NCBI GenBank assembly: GCA_023101725.1
Contig: JALJCO010003884.1
Coordinates: 88,162 to 152,161, forward strand
DNA: 64,000 nt
Direction of reading: 5' to 3'
Source of the DNA: Atherinomorus stipes
Taxonomy: Eukaryota > Chordata > Actinopteri > Atheriniformes > Atherinidae
In this document: positions 12,501 through 24,400 of the stretch, piece after piece
Numbering within the stretch: the first letter of the stretch is position 1
Layout: each line of letters opens with the position of its first letter
The notes under the pieces: model-generated
What the model saw: only the letters and a program-made list of their open reading frames with translations
Told to the model about the DNA's origin: nothing
Databases searched by the model: none
Translations under genes and position numbers: made by a program

Positions 12501-15500
12501 GACCACTTTTTTAATATGTCAAATGCAGCCGGAGATCAGGACGACTTCTCGTTCCCCCCAATGGAGTTCGCCAGGGTCCGAGCCAAAAAGGTCCATAAAA
12601 GTCTGAAAAAAAATTGTCAATATTCCTCCATACTGCTCGTCCCATGTAATCCAAGTGCCCTGAGTGGGTAGTGTCCAGAATTTACTTGAAACTACGTCAT
12701 TTAGTATATTTTTAGAGTCTAAACAAGACTACATCGCATGCCTAGCAAGCACACCGATGCACGTTCACGAAACTACGGAAGCCACGGCAGACGAGATTGC
12801 GCACTCTCTTTTTCTTTCTTTTAGATCAATCTCCAACACCTTCTGTGTTTGTCCCGGTTTGTTTAGAGCTCTTGCGCTCTTACCACAATGTAAACAGTGA
12901 ATTTCTTCTACTACGCTTGCATTATCGGCAGAGTAGGCTCTGAACCCCGAGGCTTCCGTAGTTTCGTTACCGCGCATGTGAGCGCTTCATGGACGTAAAC
13001 AATACTCCAGTTTAGACTCTAAAAATATACTAAATGGCGTAGCTTCAAGTACATTCTGGACACTACCCACTCAGGACACTTGGACTACATGGGACGAGCA
13101 GTATGGAGGAATATTGACTATTTTATTCAGACTTTTATGGACCTTTTTGGCTCGGACCCTGGCGAACTCCATTGGGGGGAAACGAGAAGTCGCCCTGATC
13201 ACCGGCTGCATTTGACATATTAAAAAAGTGGTCCAGAGTCTTGCTCACCATCAGGGTAAGTGGAAAATAAAGTTAAATCATTCTGAGGGTGAACTATTCC
13301 TTTAAGGCCGATACAGGCTGATACCAATAGGGGGCCGATTATATTTTGCATCCCTAATAGACAGAACCAACAACTTCTTTTTCTGTTGTTTTCCTTTGTG
13401 TTTTACTGTCTCAGTGTTGTGATGTAAACAGGAAGCAAGTTTTGTGCAGCCAAGATGGATGATGCAGTGAAAACACACCTGGAGAAGGACTTGAAGCATC
13501 TCCAGGTAAACCAAACCTACAGGAGAACAAAAAGTATGATAAATAACATAAGGCCTGACATGAAGGGCTATTCAACTTCACCATAACATCTAGTTCAGAG
13601 ACCATGACAACGTACAGATTTATGAAAACAGAATAAAAGAATGAATGCATTGTATCCAGTTTCAGGTCCACCTGTTCATCTACTTTTAACACAAATATCT
13701 AATCAGCCAATCACATTACAGCAACTCAATATATTTAGGCATGTAAATATGGTCAAGACAACTTTCTGAAGATCAAACTGAGCGTCAGTGTGAGGAAGAA
13801 AGGGGATTTAAGCGACTTTGAACTGAAGAGGAGAAAATGTCCAATGAGCAGCAGTTGTCTAGACCAGAATGTCTTGTTGATGTCAGAGGAGAATGGGCAG
13901 ACTGGTTGGAGATGATAGAAAGGCAACAGGAAATTAGATAAGCACTGGTTCCAACCAAGATATGCAGAATAGCATCTTTGAACACACATGTTCAACCTTG
14001 AGGTAGATGGCTACAGCAGCAGAAGACCACACCGGGTAGGGCTGCTTGATTATGGAAAAAAATCATTATCACGATTATTTTGGTCAAAATCGATAGCACG
14101 GTTATTCAAGTGATTATTATTATTATTATTTTAGTTAAAATGCATTTATTCAGCATTTCTCTCTGTCCAACAACAATTTGTTATTGATAATTTATCTAAA
14201 ACACAACACCGTGTGGAAAGGAATGTATTGCACAGGCACTTTTCTTTCAGAAATTGTGGAAAGAAAAATGGCACAAATTGTTTCAACTCGATTATGACTT
14301 TGGAGACTGTTTGACATGAAAATCGAAATCACGATTCAATTTAGATTAATTGCGCAGCCCTGGCACCAAGCGCCACAAGATGTTTCCAACACCTTGTTTA
14401 GTCTACGAAACCAATAATTCAGGCAGTTCTGAAGGAAAAGGGGTCTACTCGAGGGTGGACTTGTAGGACCAGGAAGAGACTTCTTGTACTGACAAAAAGT
14501 GGACTGTGGGTGGAAATTCACAATAGGATGAACAATCCACCGCTTTGTTGTAAAAACGTAAACAGCACATTTTCAGTAATGCTGCATTAAACAGGAGTGA
14601 CAACTGGACTGATTAGAGACAACGATGACTGCTGGTTCAGAAAGCCCACAACGAACAAAACGTTAAACAATCTAGACAAACAGAATCCAGATTAAAAAGA
14701 GAATGCAAATTGATCCTCACCTGGCTGCACGTATGGCCTTTTTGCTCTCAGATGTTGCCGGCATGTTGAAACGTTCGGCTCTCTGCTGAAGCCTCTGCTC
14801 AACAAAAAATACATTATAAAAATCTTCTATGAACATTTATCAAAGTTTGAACAGAAACGACTTAGAAACGTTCTGAGTGGGTGAAAAGATGACGTACTTC
14901 AGTGGCAGATAACGGAGGAGTTATTTTCACCACCTTCTTCTCCGCCGATCTGAAGACAGAAAAATCAAAACATCACAGCTCTTTTCCACCAAATTTAAAA
15001 CAATACATGCTAATAAATACTGAAAAAGGGATTTACTGAAATAAATTTACATTTTAAAATGAGTCTATGTAAACTCTAACACCTATCTCCCCGCCACACA
15101 CCACATGTATGTTTTGGTTGACCCACAATGCCATGCGCTGAAGCTGCAAAGCACTTTGCTTTGTAGTCTGCTTCCTGTATTTGATCCCCTTGAAGCGGAC
15201 AGAGATTTACATTTGGGGGTGGACTGTGTCCGCTTCTTTGATTGGAATCAGACTTTGTTTGCACATATACAATTCTTTGATAAAGTAGAAATCTTTACAG
15301 TGCTATACAAACTTAATACTAGAGCTTAAATCTTACTTCCTTTGTGAATCAAAAACGCTAGTGCGACACGCTTCTAATGCACAAACATGCTTGTCACTGA
15401 TGATACAACGTTTCATATTTACATTGACAACAAATCCACGAAAGTGTCTTTCCCCTTGATTTAGCTGTGGAGAGGAAAATTATTCCTACATGAGGTAGGG

Positions 15501-17717
15501 CTGGACAATTAATCGAATTTTAATCATGATTTCAATTTTGCCTTTTCACAATCATAAAAATACTGTAATCGATTAATCGATTAATCCTGAAGTGAACAGG
15601 CTGGTGGAGTTATAGGAAGCAAACTGCAGGGAGTATAGAACAGGAATGCATGTAGACTGAGTATTAATTTTTATTGCTATTATTATCTTGAATAATATTC
15701 TTATTTTACTCCTTTACTTGTTTCTAATTTATTTCCGTTTTTTTTTTTTTTTAGTTATATTTGAAGTTGAGTTTTGGTGGTTCAATAAACACTTTTTATA
15801 AAACCAATGAATAATTGTGTATATTAATTGTGATTTCAATATCAGTCAAAATAATCGTGATTATAATTTTTTCCATAATCGTCCAGCCCTAACATGAGGA
15901 TGGACTTACGGATCCGCGTCAGCTGTTTCAGTATGATTGTCTGCTTTTATGTTGTTGGAACTCTCAACTTTACTGAAGTCCTAAAAAACAAACAAAAAAA
16001 ACACAACAGAACCATTAATGCTTTTGTCAGAAAACAGTTAGAGGAATGCTGAGAGAGAAAGTTAAAATCATAAGATGAACAGCAACAGTCACATTACCAC
16101 TGTATCCTCTGCCAGCACATCGTCTACATCCACATCTTCCTCTGCTGATCAGAACAGAACATAAAGAAATTTCCAGGTGACATAATGAGGGACAGAAAAA
16201 CATCAGCGTGTCTATGTCAAAAACAAGAAAGAAAAAGCTCTAGCAGACAGAAGATCTAATAATACATAAACTACAGCATTTACTTCATCTGTGTCAAAAG
16301 TCTTTATTGTGTTAATAAAATGAATATACGGTACATTTCCTTTCATGTTGAAACAAACTCGCTTTCAATATGTCACCTGCAGCTGAATCACAAATATATA
16401 CCACTGCCAAGAACGCTGTTTTTTCATTACCTTAATAGCAGGATTGAAGCTCCATAAAAGGCATGATTGATTCTCTGGATATATATTCAAACATTTGGAT
16501 GGGCAGTAAAACCACTGTTTTCTTATATAAGAGTTTCAACAAGCAGGATATAATTTATTTCCAGAAACATTTTCAGCTATTAACATACAGTATCTGTTCA
16601 CACCTACATACGGCTTTAAAACTAAAATTAAAACACAGCTTATGCATGATAGTTGAAGGACAAGCCACTTCATGGTACTTTAAGGGTACATCTAGTAAAC
16701 TCTGTAATTGCTGTGTTCAAGTCTGTGTGACTTCAAAATATCTTCCAGATGACCTTGTAAATCTAAACCTACATAATAAAATGCAGCTCTCGCTTTGGGG
16801 TTTCAGTCATCACAGAGACTGCGATGTGTTTAAACTCATATATTTTCATCTTAAAACTAAAATAGCATCTTTGGAACTACTCAGACGCAAACACAACAAC
16901 AGTCCTTTTAAATGCTGGTGTGATGGTTTTCTTTCTGAAACCATTAAGCATGTCAGCCTCACCGTGCTCATCCAGGTAGGCTTGGAGACGTGCGATGAGC
17001 TCTCCTTTGTTTCCCTTGGTGTCCAAACCTCGGGCCTCGCACTCCTGCCTCAGTTCAGCGAGCTGTAATATAGTGGCAAACAAAAACAGCACTTTCAGTG
17101 GTTTACCACCAACTTGAACATAAGATAAGCAAAACTGTACACGGTACATTTGAGTATAGCGCATTTAGGTGGCGGCCACTGTGAGGTAATGAAACGGTTC
17201 TCCATCTTTGAGAGACACGCTGAACAAACATCTGATATTCAGTTAAACTTATACTAATGTTTTGTAGATCTCCTTTTTCCATTCTAGCTTGTGAATGCAA
17301 CCTAAGCGTGCGATGGGGCGCCAATGATCGGCTGCTGTTAAACTGAATGCAATAGCCGTGAATAATTAAATTAGGGAATACATCTCCGTGAACATCAAAT
17401 CTGTCCGCTTTGGGTGGTTTAAATTAGTCAAACACATGTTTGGAGTTCTCATTTTCATTTAAGCCGAACCTGGCTAACCATTTCTGTCCTTCCGTTAGCT
17501 TAGCTGCTGCTCATTGAACACATGCCGGGTTTTACATTTCCCTCCCGGATTATTCATCCTCTTCTACAGATACCCCCATCAGTAAAACCTGCTCTGACGG
17601 TCTGAATTTATCTTCAGCTTAACTCCCTCAACATTAATGAACCCCCTAACGACGACAAAATACATATTTTATAGCACTACAAACCTTCAGTTTCTGCAGT
17701 TCTACCACTTCGGCCAT
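9599..17717 (-). CDS. sarnp: SAP domain-containing ribonucleoprotein (CIP29/Tho1)
   Basis: SARNP binds the helicase UAP56/DDX39B and RNA within the THO/TREX mRNA-export machinery in the nucleus. Eleven coding exons join in frame: 17685-17717, 16963-17062, 16098-16144, 15910-15980, 14898-14949, 14721-14794, 13479-13516, 11367-11392, 11211-11279, 9729-9815 and 9599-9640. They give about 212 aa (human 210). The SAP domain is in exons 1-2 (LKLAELRQECEARGLDTKG). Next come an acidic stretch, AEKKVVKIT, and the repeated RAERF-type motifs (LQQRAERFN, LKKRAERFGMNVSSIS, LKKRKERFG, KRAERFG) thought to contact the helicase. Exons 7 and 8 are only 38 and 26 nt. The exon 3 acceptor is a tandem CAGCAG, allowing one optional Ala. 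The introns are rich in transposon debris. The predicted start is ATG at 17715-17717, followed by VVELQKLK as in orthologues. Confidence 0.94.
9905..9990 (-). mobile_element. LINE reverse-transcriptase fragment (L2/CR1-like)
   Basis: In the sarnp intron next to exon 10, the minus strand encodes VVLILLDLTAAFDTFDHIIL. This matches the LLDLSAAFDTVDH motif of non-LTR reverse transcriptases of the L2/CR1/Rex type. Only this short piece is recognisable. It is an old, 5'- and 3'-truncated remnant. Confidence 0.6.
10030..10335 (+). mobile_element. LINE 3' end (L2/CR1-like)
   Basis: The plus strand encodes DRALAVAASKLWNKL, resembling the C-terminus of L2-like ORF2 (RAFSVAAPRLWNSLP-type). An AT-rich tail follows and ends near AATAAAGTTG. 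It abuts the reverse-transcriptase fragment at 9905-9990 in the opposite orientation, so the pair is either two insertions or one inverted copy. Confidence 0.5.
11714..13356. mobile_element. Non-autonomous hAT element with perfect 8-bp TSD
   Basis: The element begins TAAGGGTGCACGATATTGG and ends with the inverted counterpart (revcomp TAGGGATGCAAAATATAATC). It is flanked on both sides by the same octamer, ATAGACAG (11706-11713 and 13357-13364), the duplication length diagnostic of hAT transposons. No transposase is readable, so it is non-autonomous. Its body contains repeated GGCCGATAT and TCGCGAGATTTTGT-like motifs plus a large nested foldback element. It lies in the sarnp intron between exons 7 and 8. 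Confidence 0.85.
12431..13302. mobile_element. Nested foldback (long inverted repeat) element
   Basis: Two arms of about 350 bp (roughly 12431-12790 and 12950-13302) are inverted copies of each other, starting AAGGAATAGTTCACCCTC. They are separated by a central spacer of about 160 bp, and TA dinucleotides flank the ends (12429-12430, 13303-13304). The unit sits wholly inside the hAT element at 11714-13356, so it inserted later or was carried as cargo. Transcribed within the sarnp pre-mRNA, it could form a long hairpin. The superfamily is uncertain; the TA flank suggests Tc1/mariner-type mobilisation. Confidence 0.8.
14037..14362. mobile_element. Short hAT-like MITE
   Basis: The ends are inverted, with TAGGGCTGC at the left and GCAGCCCTG at the right. 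The interior is AT-rich, with ATCACGATTATTTTGG-type sequence typical of fish hAT MITEs. The flanking octamers (acaccggg and gcaccaag) match at only 5 of 8 positions, so the duplication has decayed or the ends are misplaced. It lies in the sarnp intron between exons 6 and 7. Confidence 0.65.
15496..15891. mobile_element. Short hAT-like MITE with perfect TSD
   Basis: TAGGGCTGGAC at the left and GTCCAGCCCTA at the right form perfect 11-bp terminal inverted repeats. Both sides are flanked by ACATGAGG (15488-15495 and 15892-15899), the 8-bp duplication of hAT. It belongs to the same broad family as the element at 14037-14362. It lies in sarnp intron 4, with its duplication four bases beyond the donor hexamer of exon 4. 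Confidence 0.9.
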
Positions 17718-20700
17718 CTTTCTTTGTTGATGTATCACTTCCTCCAATCAAACTGGAGCTGTTCTTCTTTTACGCTTCCTACGCCGCCTACTCTCTAACT
17801 TTGTCACAGCGCCCCCTTCTGTTCACCCTGACGTCCTGCAGACTGGGCTACCGAACATTATACAGTATGGTTTGCTGTATTCAGATAAAAGTTTGAAGAA
17901 TAACTAAGTAAATGAAGCTAAACCTGAAACAGGAGACATCCCTAAAAATGAATTTTAAGTTTTAAATCACGTTATTTGTCCAGGTCAAAGTTACTGATCT
18001 CATTTCCCTTCTTGAAAGTTTTTGCTTTCACTTTTTCATTTCACAATGTTACAAAAAACAAACAAACAAACAAAAAATAATTTACCGCACAAATTCTATT
18101 TGGTCATGTGACAGAACAAGAGTTTCTCAATTACTAATTTAAGCATAAAAAGATTAAGAGTACTCAAAATCTTGATTGAGTTCTACTGAAACTATACTAT
18201 ACTTAAACATGTATACTACACTATTTTATACTATACTACACTGTGCTACATTGTCAAAACTTTTGAAATTCTCACAGGTCATGTTCTGCTTTAATCATTT
18301 ACGCTATGTCCCCCCAGCTATGTGTAGCCTATTCTTTCATTTCTCTCTCTCAAAACAAACAAGCATTTGCGGTCAGAACATGACAAAATGTGGAAAAGTT
18401 CAAAAGATGAGAATACTTGTTAAGGGACTGTCTGGGTGATTTTAAAAAAAAATGAAACCTTTCTGTCGCACCATCTCTGGCTTTAAACCAAACTCACATT
18501 TTCTCCTCATCATTGTTCAGTTCAATTCAAAATGATTTATATGGCACATTTAAACAGCCTCAGTTGAAAGGTAGGCTTCACAATAGCAACAGCATCACAA
18601 TCAAAAATATGTCACAAATAAAATTAGCAATAATGAAAATAAATACACCACCGATCTCCCTGTTAATGCTGCAGCAGCTGCCTGGATAACTGGTTTTCAA
18701 CAAGGGGATGACCAGTAGAGCTGTCAAATGGCACTACTTACATTCATCATAAATCCTTCATCTCTATCATCAGTCATCGTTCTAACAGGTAAACCCTTTT
18801 CTTTTTCTTTTATGTCTGGAATATGTTGTATAGACACTGAAACTATGGTGAACGTTAAATTATTGCTGATGTCAATACGGAAAACAAAAAAAGGTTAAGA
18901 ACTGGATTCTTCACACCAGGAGGTTTGCTACAGATCATCAGAGAGACATGAGATAATGTTTAGACATTTTATTGTTGATCAGCTTGATTAATTAAAATAT
19001 AACAGAAAGAAACAAGACAAAAAAGAAATTTTGAGACATTTTAGTTTAATATGATAAGGAAGAAATGACAGAGTTAATTTCTCATTTTCTGCCTTTTACT
19101 GTAATCATCACAATTTTCTGTCATATTCCTCCATTGAGCAATCAAATTAGATAAAATGAAATAAATAAAATATTTTCATAAAGTACTGGGTAATCTTTAC
19201 AATTATCGAGCTCCCAATGTAAAAGAAAATACTGTAAAGTTATTAACCTTGAATTACTCCCAATTTTTCTTTACTGTAATAGAAGCCCAGATTGACTGAG
19301 TGGTTTAATAATATTCTGACTGTAGAGACAAAAATATAAAAATGCTCCAATCTTTTTGTCAGGAACTTCGCTTTTAACTGCTTTTCCTCACATTTATTCA
19401 CAAACAAAGTGGATCCTGGGGATCTTTGATCCTCAGAGACTTTCACGCCTGCCGATTTCCTCTTGTTTTCCTGACAGTGCTGGCTCTGCCTCTCATCTAC
19501 AGTCAAGCAACACAGACTGAAGGTCCTGCAACACTGCACAGGATGAAATGGGGATTGTAAAAGGATGGATGGATCTCTGTACGTGTCAGAGATGGGGCCA
19601 GAGGGGAGTTACAGAGTTCATGGCCAACATTAACAACAGATGAAACACGTTTGACCGGGATTTGCTGTGAATGCTGACATTGTTTAAAAAGAGGTTTAAA
19701 TTTAAAGAGTGCTGCAGTTTGGCATATGATATAAAGACAAAAAAACTTTAAACAAAGTGACTTTAAAGTTGTGGGGTTGAAGGACAAAGCCGGATAAATT
19801 TAGAGTCACAAGTGCTTCAATAATCCTCATTAGCATTGCATTCCTTCCATTTTTCCCGGCTGGCATGTGGGAGCTATTGTTCTAATAACATGAAGATAAA
19901 TCCCCCTCCTGCACAATTTAACAGTTCAGATATTGTTTAATTTCTAATTTCTTTTAAATATTCAGTGCAAGATGTGGCAGTAAGCTTTTAGCTGATGCAG
20001 AACTTTACTAAAAGTTTAATAAGTAGAGGATTTGACAGCAACAGGACTTGAATTCAGAGAAAATCTGCAGATAATTACAAGTAACAAGAGAAGCAGAACA
20101 GAAAATGAGGTCTTGTGACTCTCAGAGAATCATATATCTACACTAAAGTCCCAGCAATAGACAAACTGCAGTCTTCTTAAACTGGTAACACACAAACTCT
20201 TCCAGTTTTTCATGTTTTTAGTGAACACAACATGCAAACATTGACAGTCCAGGGTGTAATGCTTTGATCCGACCACAGTTTTAGGTCTCTACTGTGTGAT
20301 GGTCGATCCCAGATGCCTCCAAGTTCAAAGAAGTCAACAGACGTTCTGGACAGGGATCAGAGATGATGGTGTCCAGCTTAGACTTGCTCTCTTGTCCTTT
20401 ACGCACTGACATTCCTCCATATTATGATTTAGGCCTTGTCCACAGGAGCAGGGCATCTCATAAAACAAATACATTTTCCTATGATTAGGCCTGTCATCCA
20501 CACATAAACGCAGATTTTTGGCATCAAAAATTATTCTTGAAGATTTGCGTTTACCTCTGTTTATGCGTGTGGACATCAGTAACCGGGGTTTTAATATAAA
20601 CATCACTGTCTGCGACAAAATATGCTCTGACATTACATGTGCGGCCTGCATTTACAATAATGATATTCTAAGAAGTGAAGGAGAAATATGGAAAATTTTA

Positions 20701-21422
20701 AAAGCAATTGGAGACTAAGTGAAGATGATCCACCTAATAGGTTTGCAGGAGACGAATCATGATACCAATCCAAGGACCTGCCTCAAACAATCCTCGTTTC
20801 CTTCATTTTAGCTTTAGCTCTACCTTCCTCCTATCCCAACTTTCATTCTCTTGCTGAAATCTAACAAGCAAAATGCCAATGCCTCAACAAATTAAGAAAC
20901 TCTACAGACATTTACACAATATTTATTTATTTGTTTGTTTTTATTATTGTCACCTCTGTCCATTAAACTGGTTTGATTTCACAGTTTTCATAAGGTAACA
21001 AAAAAAAGGGGAAAAAAGGGAAATTATCTCCCTGTCACCCCAAGACAAAAATTCAGCCAAACAATACAATGAAATAATAAACACTAAGCAATATAATACA
21101 TCACATCTCATTAAGATTAAACAAAAAACAACATTACTCAGTACGATGATTTCCTTTAGTGATTGTGGAGATTTTCCTCATATTTATTTGGTTGCGTTCA
21201 AGTGGAATTTCTTGCAGGATTATTTGACATGTTGTCTTCTGTAAAACTATAATCCTACAGAGATGCTGGTCATGTAAAGAAACCAGTAAGTCTTGCTGGA
21301 GGAGGGTAGCCAGCATGAGGGCGGCGTCTTTGCAGATGAAAGATCAGTATGGTTATAAATCCAGCTCTCTGATGCCTGCTGCTCACTAAAAGGATATTTC
21401 ACAAGGAGGAGGTGCACTGACC
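17718..21422. other. sarnp-pmel intergenic region
   Basis: This 3.7-kb region lies between two divergently transcribed genes, so promoters for sarnp (near 17720-17800) and pmel (just before 21423) must be here. I see no conserved coding frame. About 20420-20600 has sequence typical of old fish hAT elements (GGCCTTGTCCACAGGAG, with an inverted counterpart near GTGTGGACATCAG). Positions 18180-18250 are an ACTATACT-rich low-complexity patch. Confidence 0.4.
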
Positions 21423-24400
21423 ATGGGGACGTCTGCCGGCTGCTGGTGCTGCTGGTGCTGCTGGCCGTAGCTTCACAATCTATGGCTAGTAAGTAGCACA
21501 TAGGATTTTTTTTCAAATATTGAAAACAGTATAACCTAAAGAAAGCATCGGGCCGTATGTAAAAGTAGAGCAGCAGTGCTTTATTCACTGGCTTTATTAC
21601 TGAGAAAAATGTTTCATTCCGCTAGAAACTGTCACAAAACTCATCAAATTCAATCCAAACTTTATTCAGTTGTTGCTGTGTTTTAATATGAAGTCCAACC
21701 TTCTGCTTATTTAACTAATTACAGTTTTTATGATGTTTCTGTGGCTGGTTTTTATTTAAGCTTTTTGCTCTAATTTTTTGTAGCCAGAAGTCATTGTTGA
21801 AATGGTGTGTTCTGTTTTTCTGTCACTTGCTGACTCTTCTATGCAGGATGTAAATAACTGTTTAGCTTTAATCATTAAAGTCTGATTGATCCTCATAAGG
21901 AATGAGAAAAACTACAACTACTAATAAAATAGTGAGTTATTTTCAGCTGTTGCTCAAATTTTAACCCCTCATGTTCCCCAAACTAGACTGAAAGTGTGTT
22001 TTAGGTCAAACATGTTTTGAAATTATTTAGGTGCTAAAGGTGATCAGTTAATTTTTGTCAGCATAGTGTTATCCTCTGCAGAGAGGGGAAAAAAAACATT
22101 GATCCTCTGATTTAGTTTAATTTACTCCAACAAAGTAACAGACAGAACACTTCTGATCCTGGAAATCCATTCTCTGAGGACCTGAGATGTCCCTGGATGT
22201 TCCCAGGCGTTCCCATGTGTCCTGAGATGTTCCCAAATGCTCTTAGATGTCCCTAGATGTCTGTAGACACCAAGAAAATTAAAGATTAAACTGGTTAGGA
22301 GCCATTCTTCATTTGCTTTGAGGATGTTTGTTTAGGAAGTTTTTAAGAATGGGGCTGAAGGGGCTAAAGAGCTTTCTGTTTAAGTTATAATACTTAAGGA
22401 ATGTTTTGATTACATGTACAGAATGAATATTTGCTACATGAAATTAAATATTGGTCTTATTCTACTGGTCTAGACTTTGAGGAGATCCATTTTTACATTT
22501 GAGTTCAAGTGAAAAAATCCAGGTTTATTCCAAAATTTGGAGCTGAAAAAAGATTAAAAGAGTCATCATTTTCCAATGTCCCTCTTCATTCTAAGCTTTG
22601 GGATGAGTTATTTTCTCCCATCAAATAAGTTAAGCACTTTCTTCTTTGAGCATCATTGTAGACAGACCTGATATAAACAGACAAAACAAAGTCTGAAATG
22701 TCCATGAACTGATTAACAGAGAAACTATAACTCTGTGAAAATAATTCAGGTTGAACTCCTAATTACATTGATTAAGTTTAATCCTAATTCAGCCGTGTGA
22801 CGTTGTTGATCTTTGATATAATCCTGCACATGCTCAGCTTAACATCACATGAGTAGGATTGGTACCTGAGGGTTAAACTGGTATTAAAACTTGAACAGTG
22901 ATGGACAGATTCAGACACATTTATGCTTAACACGTGGAACTAATTCATTTCATGTTTGTTCCAATTTTGCTTTCAATTTATTTATAACTGTTTAGTAACC
23001 TGGAGGGTTGGACTCATTACACATGAATGAGCATTTAGATTGTGTTTTACTTCATTTTCGATATTTTAGAGCCCAAAAACCGCTTCATTCGTTATCCATC
23101 ATGGAACACCAAGATGTATCCGATTTGGAAAGATGGCGACCCAAGATTCAAAGACTCCTGGAAAGGTGTGTGTGTGTGTGTTGTCATATGAAAACAGATT
23201 CTTTGGCTTGTGAGGCTGACAGATGTGTAATGTATGTTTGTCTGCTCGTGAAGGTGGAAGAGTGAGCTTCAATGTTGGGAATGACTCTCCCACTCTGACC
23301 GGAGCTAAAGTCACCTTCACCATCGAGCTGGAGTTTCCTCATAATCAGAGAGTGCAGCCGGATGGAAACGTGGTCTGGGCTAAAGACTGCATTGTCAATG
23401 GTAACACGCATGAGGTGGAGATGTGGCTTTCTTTTTCAATAATATGTGACAGTTGACGGCATGCGCCCTGGCTACTTGGCCAGTCATCCCTTTGGCTGAC
23501 TGGATAGCCTGCATGATTCTCACCTGGGAGTCTGGGGTTCACATCCGGTCCCGGCTCTCTTGCGCACTTTACCACAATCTGGTTCTTGCAAGTAGGGATC
23601 CATGTAGCACTGGTCCATGGATTTCTGATGGGTGGCAGCCCATGTGGAGCATAAGGTCATGCTTGTGGACAGAGGGGAAGAGATGTGACAGTTGACGGTC
23701 CTGTTACTGTACCTCCGATTGATCATGTGCTACTGCTCAGACTGATCATAGCCACTGACCAAGGAAATATTACTTTGGCTGACTGGTTAGCACACATGAC
23801 TCTCACCTGAGTCTGGGGATTGAATCCTGCTCAGACCCTCCTTTGTCCTGCCAAACATACACACACAGTATGTTTTCATCTAAGAGTTTTTAAGCATCAA
23901 ATCAGTCGAAGGTCCAGGAGCTTTGTTAGACATTTTGTCCCTTCAGACCTCCACCCAACCCAACCATTAGCAGACTGGCTCCGTTGTAGCTGCCCAGCAT
24001 GATGCCCATCAAGCACAAGATGGCCTGGAGAGGATGTCTAATTGCGCTCAAATAGCCATGTCCATGGTTTGAAATGATAAAAAAGATAAATGCATTTGAG
24101 TAAAATCTGCTGGAGACTGACCCAGAACCAGAACCATTGGCCTACTGACCAAAAATTGACTGTAAACAAAGTCTCAGCCTAATGTAATACTTTCATAGCC
24201 CTGATGGGCTCTAAGCACAACTCCACTACTTCCTGAACTTAAAGCAGCTCCTTTGTTTCCCGTCTTTCATTACTGGGAAAAATGATTAATCCGTCAACAT
24301 CTGGGATTTAATTCATTTAAAAGATTACACAGAAAACATTAAAGCTTTTTATACCTCTTATGCAGGAACCAAGTATTTTGCATCTGACCCAGTATACCCA

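Noticed and set aside
16463..17068. 201-codon plus-strand open frame
   Set aside because: It runs antisense across sarnp exon 2 and adjoining intron, with no recognisable domain.
23486..23560. A true tRNA gene in pmel intron 3
   Set aside because: The A-box and B-box-like parts are present, but acceptor and anticodon stems do not pair well, and the unit recurs as diverged copies, so a SINE-like repeat is more likely.
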